Part shown: in pieces, positions 6,829-7,395 of the stretch
How the letters are laid out: each line of letters starts with the position of its first letter
Numbering within the stretch: the first letter of the stretch is position 1
Assembly (NCBI GenBank): GCA_002393195.1
Contig: DGIK01000191.1
Coordinates: forward strand, 1 to 7,395
Source of the DNA: Bacteroidales bacterium UBA3824
GTDB lineage: Bacteria > Bacteroidota > Bacteroidia > Bacteroidales > UBA3824
Reading direction: 5' to 3'
DNA: 7,395 nt
Program-made: the position numbers and the translations under genes
Notes under the pieces: generated by a model
Database searches by the model: none
The model's input: only the letters and a program-made list of their open reading frames with translations
What the model was told of the DNA's origin: nothing

Positions 6829-7015
6829 AATATTCGCGTCCAAGAAAAAAGCCCGGAAAACTGTTTTTCTTTCGGAAACGGATTATTTTCGCGTTGTTCC
6901 CGTTGAGGAAACGCTACTCTACTCAATGCTGTGCGCATTACACGGTGCGCGCACATTATTATCTATTGAGTAGGGTGCAGGTTTTCTTTCCGGGCTTCCT
7001 GTGGACGCGAAGATA
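6829..7015 (+). ncRNA. Candidate structured RNA: large nested inverted repeat
   Basis: Four sets of complementary arms are nested in order. They are TTCGCGTCC (6833-6841) with GGACGCGAA (7003-7011), AAGCCCGGAAA (6849-6859) with TTTCCGGGCTT (6987-6997), ACTCTACTCAAT (6916-6927) with ATTGAGTAGGGT (6965-6976, one G-U), and TGTGCGC (6930-6936) with GCGCACA (6949-6955). The two outer stems are separated by short unequal spacers. A roughly 55-base left side faces a 10-base right side before the inner hairpin. A promoter lies upstream and a strong hairpin terminator directly downstream, giving a plausible transcript of about 265 bases. I do not recognise an RNA family. It could instead be the leader of the methylase gene or a small mobile element with imperfect ends. 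The strand is inferred from promoter and terminator. Confidence 0.45.
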
Positions 7016-7016
7016 G

Positions 7017-7038
7017 AAAAAGGTGACGCACCTTTTTT
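7017..7038 (+). terminator. Intrinsic terminator hairpin
   Basis: AAAAAGGTG (7017-7025) and CACCTTTTT (7029-7037) pair perfectly around a three-base loop, with one further T. The A-run/T-run symmetry allows termination on either strand. It closes the inverted-repeat region and lies 46 bases before the methylase ATG, so the methylase may need its own promoter or read-through. The best local candidate is TGTTTTTG at 7057-7064, one mismatch from a -7 element. Confidence 0.65.
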
Positions 7039-7084
7039 GTGTCCGTTGCGCAATGTTGTTTTTGCAAAGAAATGACAGCGCAAA

Positions 7085-7395
7085 ATGGAACAGACCAACG
7101 AGGAATTGCAACTCCGCATCCGCGAACTCGAAAAGGAGGTTGCAAGGCTGCATACACAAATCAAAAAGGAGCGTTACGGACTTGTATGGCTCGACGTGCC
7201 AGAAGGGTTTGAACGCGAATCCGAAAACCAAATCCCCGTGTTGGAGGAGGTGAAGGACAAGGCTATCAAAAACGACGACGGCAAACCTACGCACATCATC
7301 ATTGAGGGCGACAACTACCACGCCCTCACGTGTCTCAATTATACCCACAAGGGCAAGATTGATGTTATCTATATCGACCCGCCCTACAATACCGG
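7085..7395 (+). CDS. DNA adenine methyltransferase, probable type III Mod subunit (N-terminal part)
   Basis: An open frame from ATG 7085 runs off the window after 103 codons. Residues 4-30 form a charged, leucine-bearing coiled coil. The family-typical strand and helix HIIIEGDNYHALTCL (70-84) leads to KIDVIYIDPPYNTG (91-104), the last glycine being cut. DPPY is catalytic motif IV of N6-adenine methyltransferases, and its place before any SAM-binding motif fits the beta order of type III Mod proteins, which both recognise the site and methylate it. A partner restriction subunit (Res) would be expected downstream, outside the window. A solitary methylase or another beta-class enzyme is possible. 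The ATG at 7085 is chosen because the nearby ATG at 7072 is in another frame. No phase-variable repeat is seen in the visible part. Confidence 0.9.
   Translation, partial: MEQTNEELQLRIRELEKEVARLHTQIKKERYGLVWLDVPEGFERESENQIPVLEEVKDKAIKNDDGKPTHIIIEGDNYHALTCLNYTHKGKIDVIYIDPPYNT

Noticed and set aside
6868..6890. Shared 13-mer AAACGGATTATTT (plus strand here, minus strand at 5368-5380)
   Set aside because: A 13-base match on either strand is expected about once by chance in a window of this size, and the flanks do not extend it.
6764..6973. 69-codon plus-strand frame over the inverted repeats upstream of the methylase
   Set aside because: Its TTG start lies inside the promoter element at 6759-6766, and the frame runs through both arms of the nested repeats, which better explain the sequence.
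6829..7015. Retron msr-msd or integron attC reading of the large inverted repeat
   Set aside because: No reverse transcriptase or integrase gene is in the window, and no attC core-site pair or retron priming guanosine could be pointed to. Kept only as a generic structured-RNA candidate.
1..7395. CRISPR arrays, complete insertion sequences or transposase genes
   Set aside because: No spaced direct repeats and no transposase-like product were seen on either strand.

Overview
The window looks like chromosome of a Bacteroidetes bacterium, probably of the order Bacteroidales. Most gene starts are preceded by the Bacteroidetes sigma-ABfr promoter (TTTG, about 20 bases, TAnnTTTG) and not by a -35/-10 pair. 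The UvrA has the form I know from this phylum, and a DUF4293 membrane protein and an AAA/DUF4143 ATPase are present, both common there. No species can be named from the sequence.

Left part (1-3602), housekeeping: a tRNA-Val(UAC) on the minus strand, cut by the window edge, with a textbook promoter; then uvrA, complete, on the minus strand; then, divergent from uvrA across 113 bases, a complete DUF4293 four-helix membrane protein on the plus strand.

Middle part (3603-5537), accessory: a near-perfect 62-base hairpin containing a TGTGA-N6-TCACA palindrome; an AAA ATPase with a C-terminal DUF4143 nuclease-like domain (plus strand); then, tail to tail with it, a 39-codon minus-strand remnant that I read as the N-terminus of a DUF6088/AbiEi-type antitoxin, cut off next to the ATPase stop codon but still carrying a perfect promoter and a hairpin next to its start. 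About 300 bases of non-coding DNA follow, with nested inverted repeats.

Right part (5538-7395), accessory, defence-like: an AT-rich minus-strand gene whose product contains two copies of a HEPN-like module; about 430 bases without a convincing gene but with a promoter, a nested set of inverted repeats spanning about 180 bases and a strong hairpin terminator, a candidate structured RNA; and the first 103 codons of a DNA adenine methyltransferase (DPPYNTG motif), most likely the Mod subunit of a type III restriction-modification system, running off the window.

Taken together, a conserved DNA-repair/tRNA segment borders an accessory segment with an ATPase, an antitoxin relic, a tandem-HEPN protein, a possible structured RNA and a restriction-modification methylase. 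That is the make-up of a defence or TA-rich variable region. Whether these genes work together cannot be told from sequence alone. Two starts are set by promoter position: the ATPase at 3736 and the HEPN-like gene at 6653, because longer readings would start inside or upstream of the promoter.
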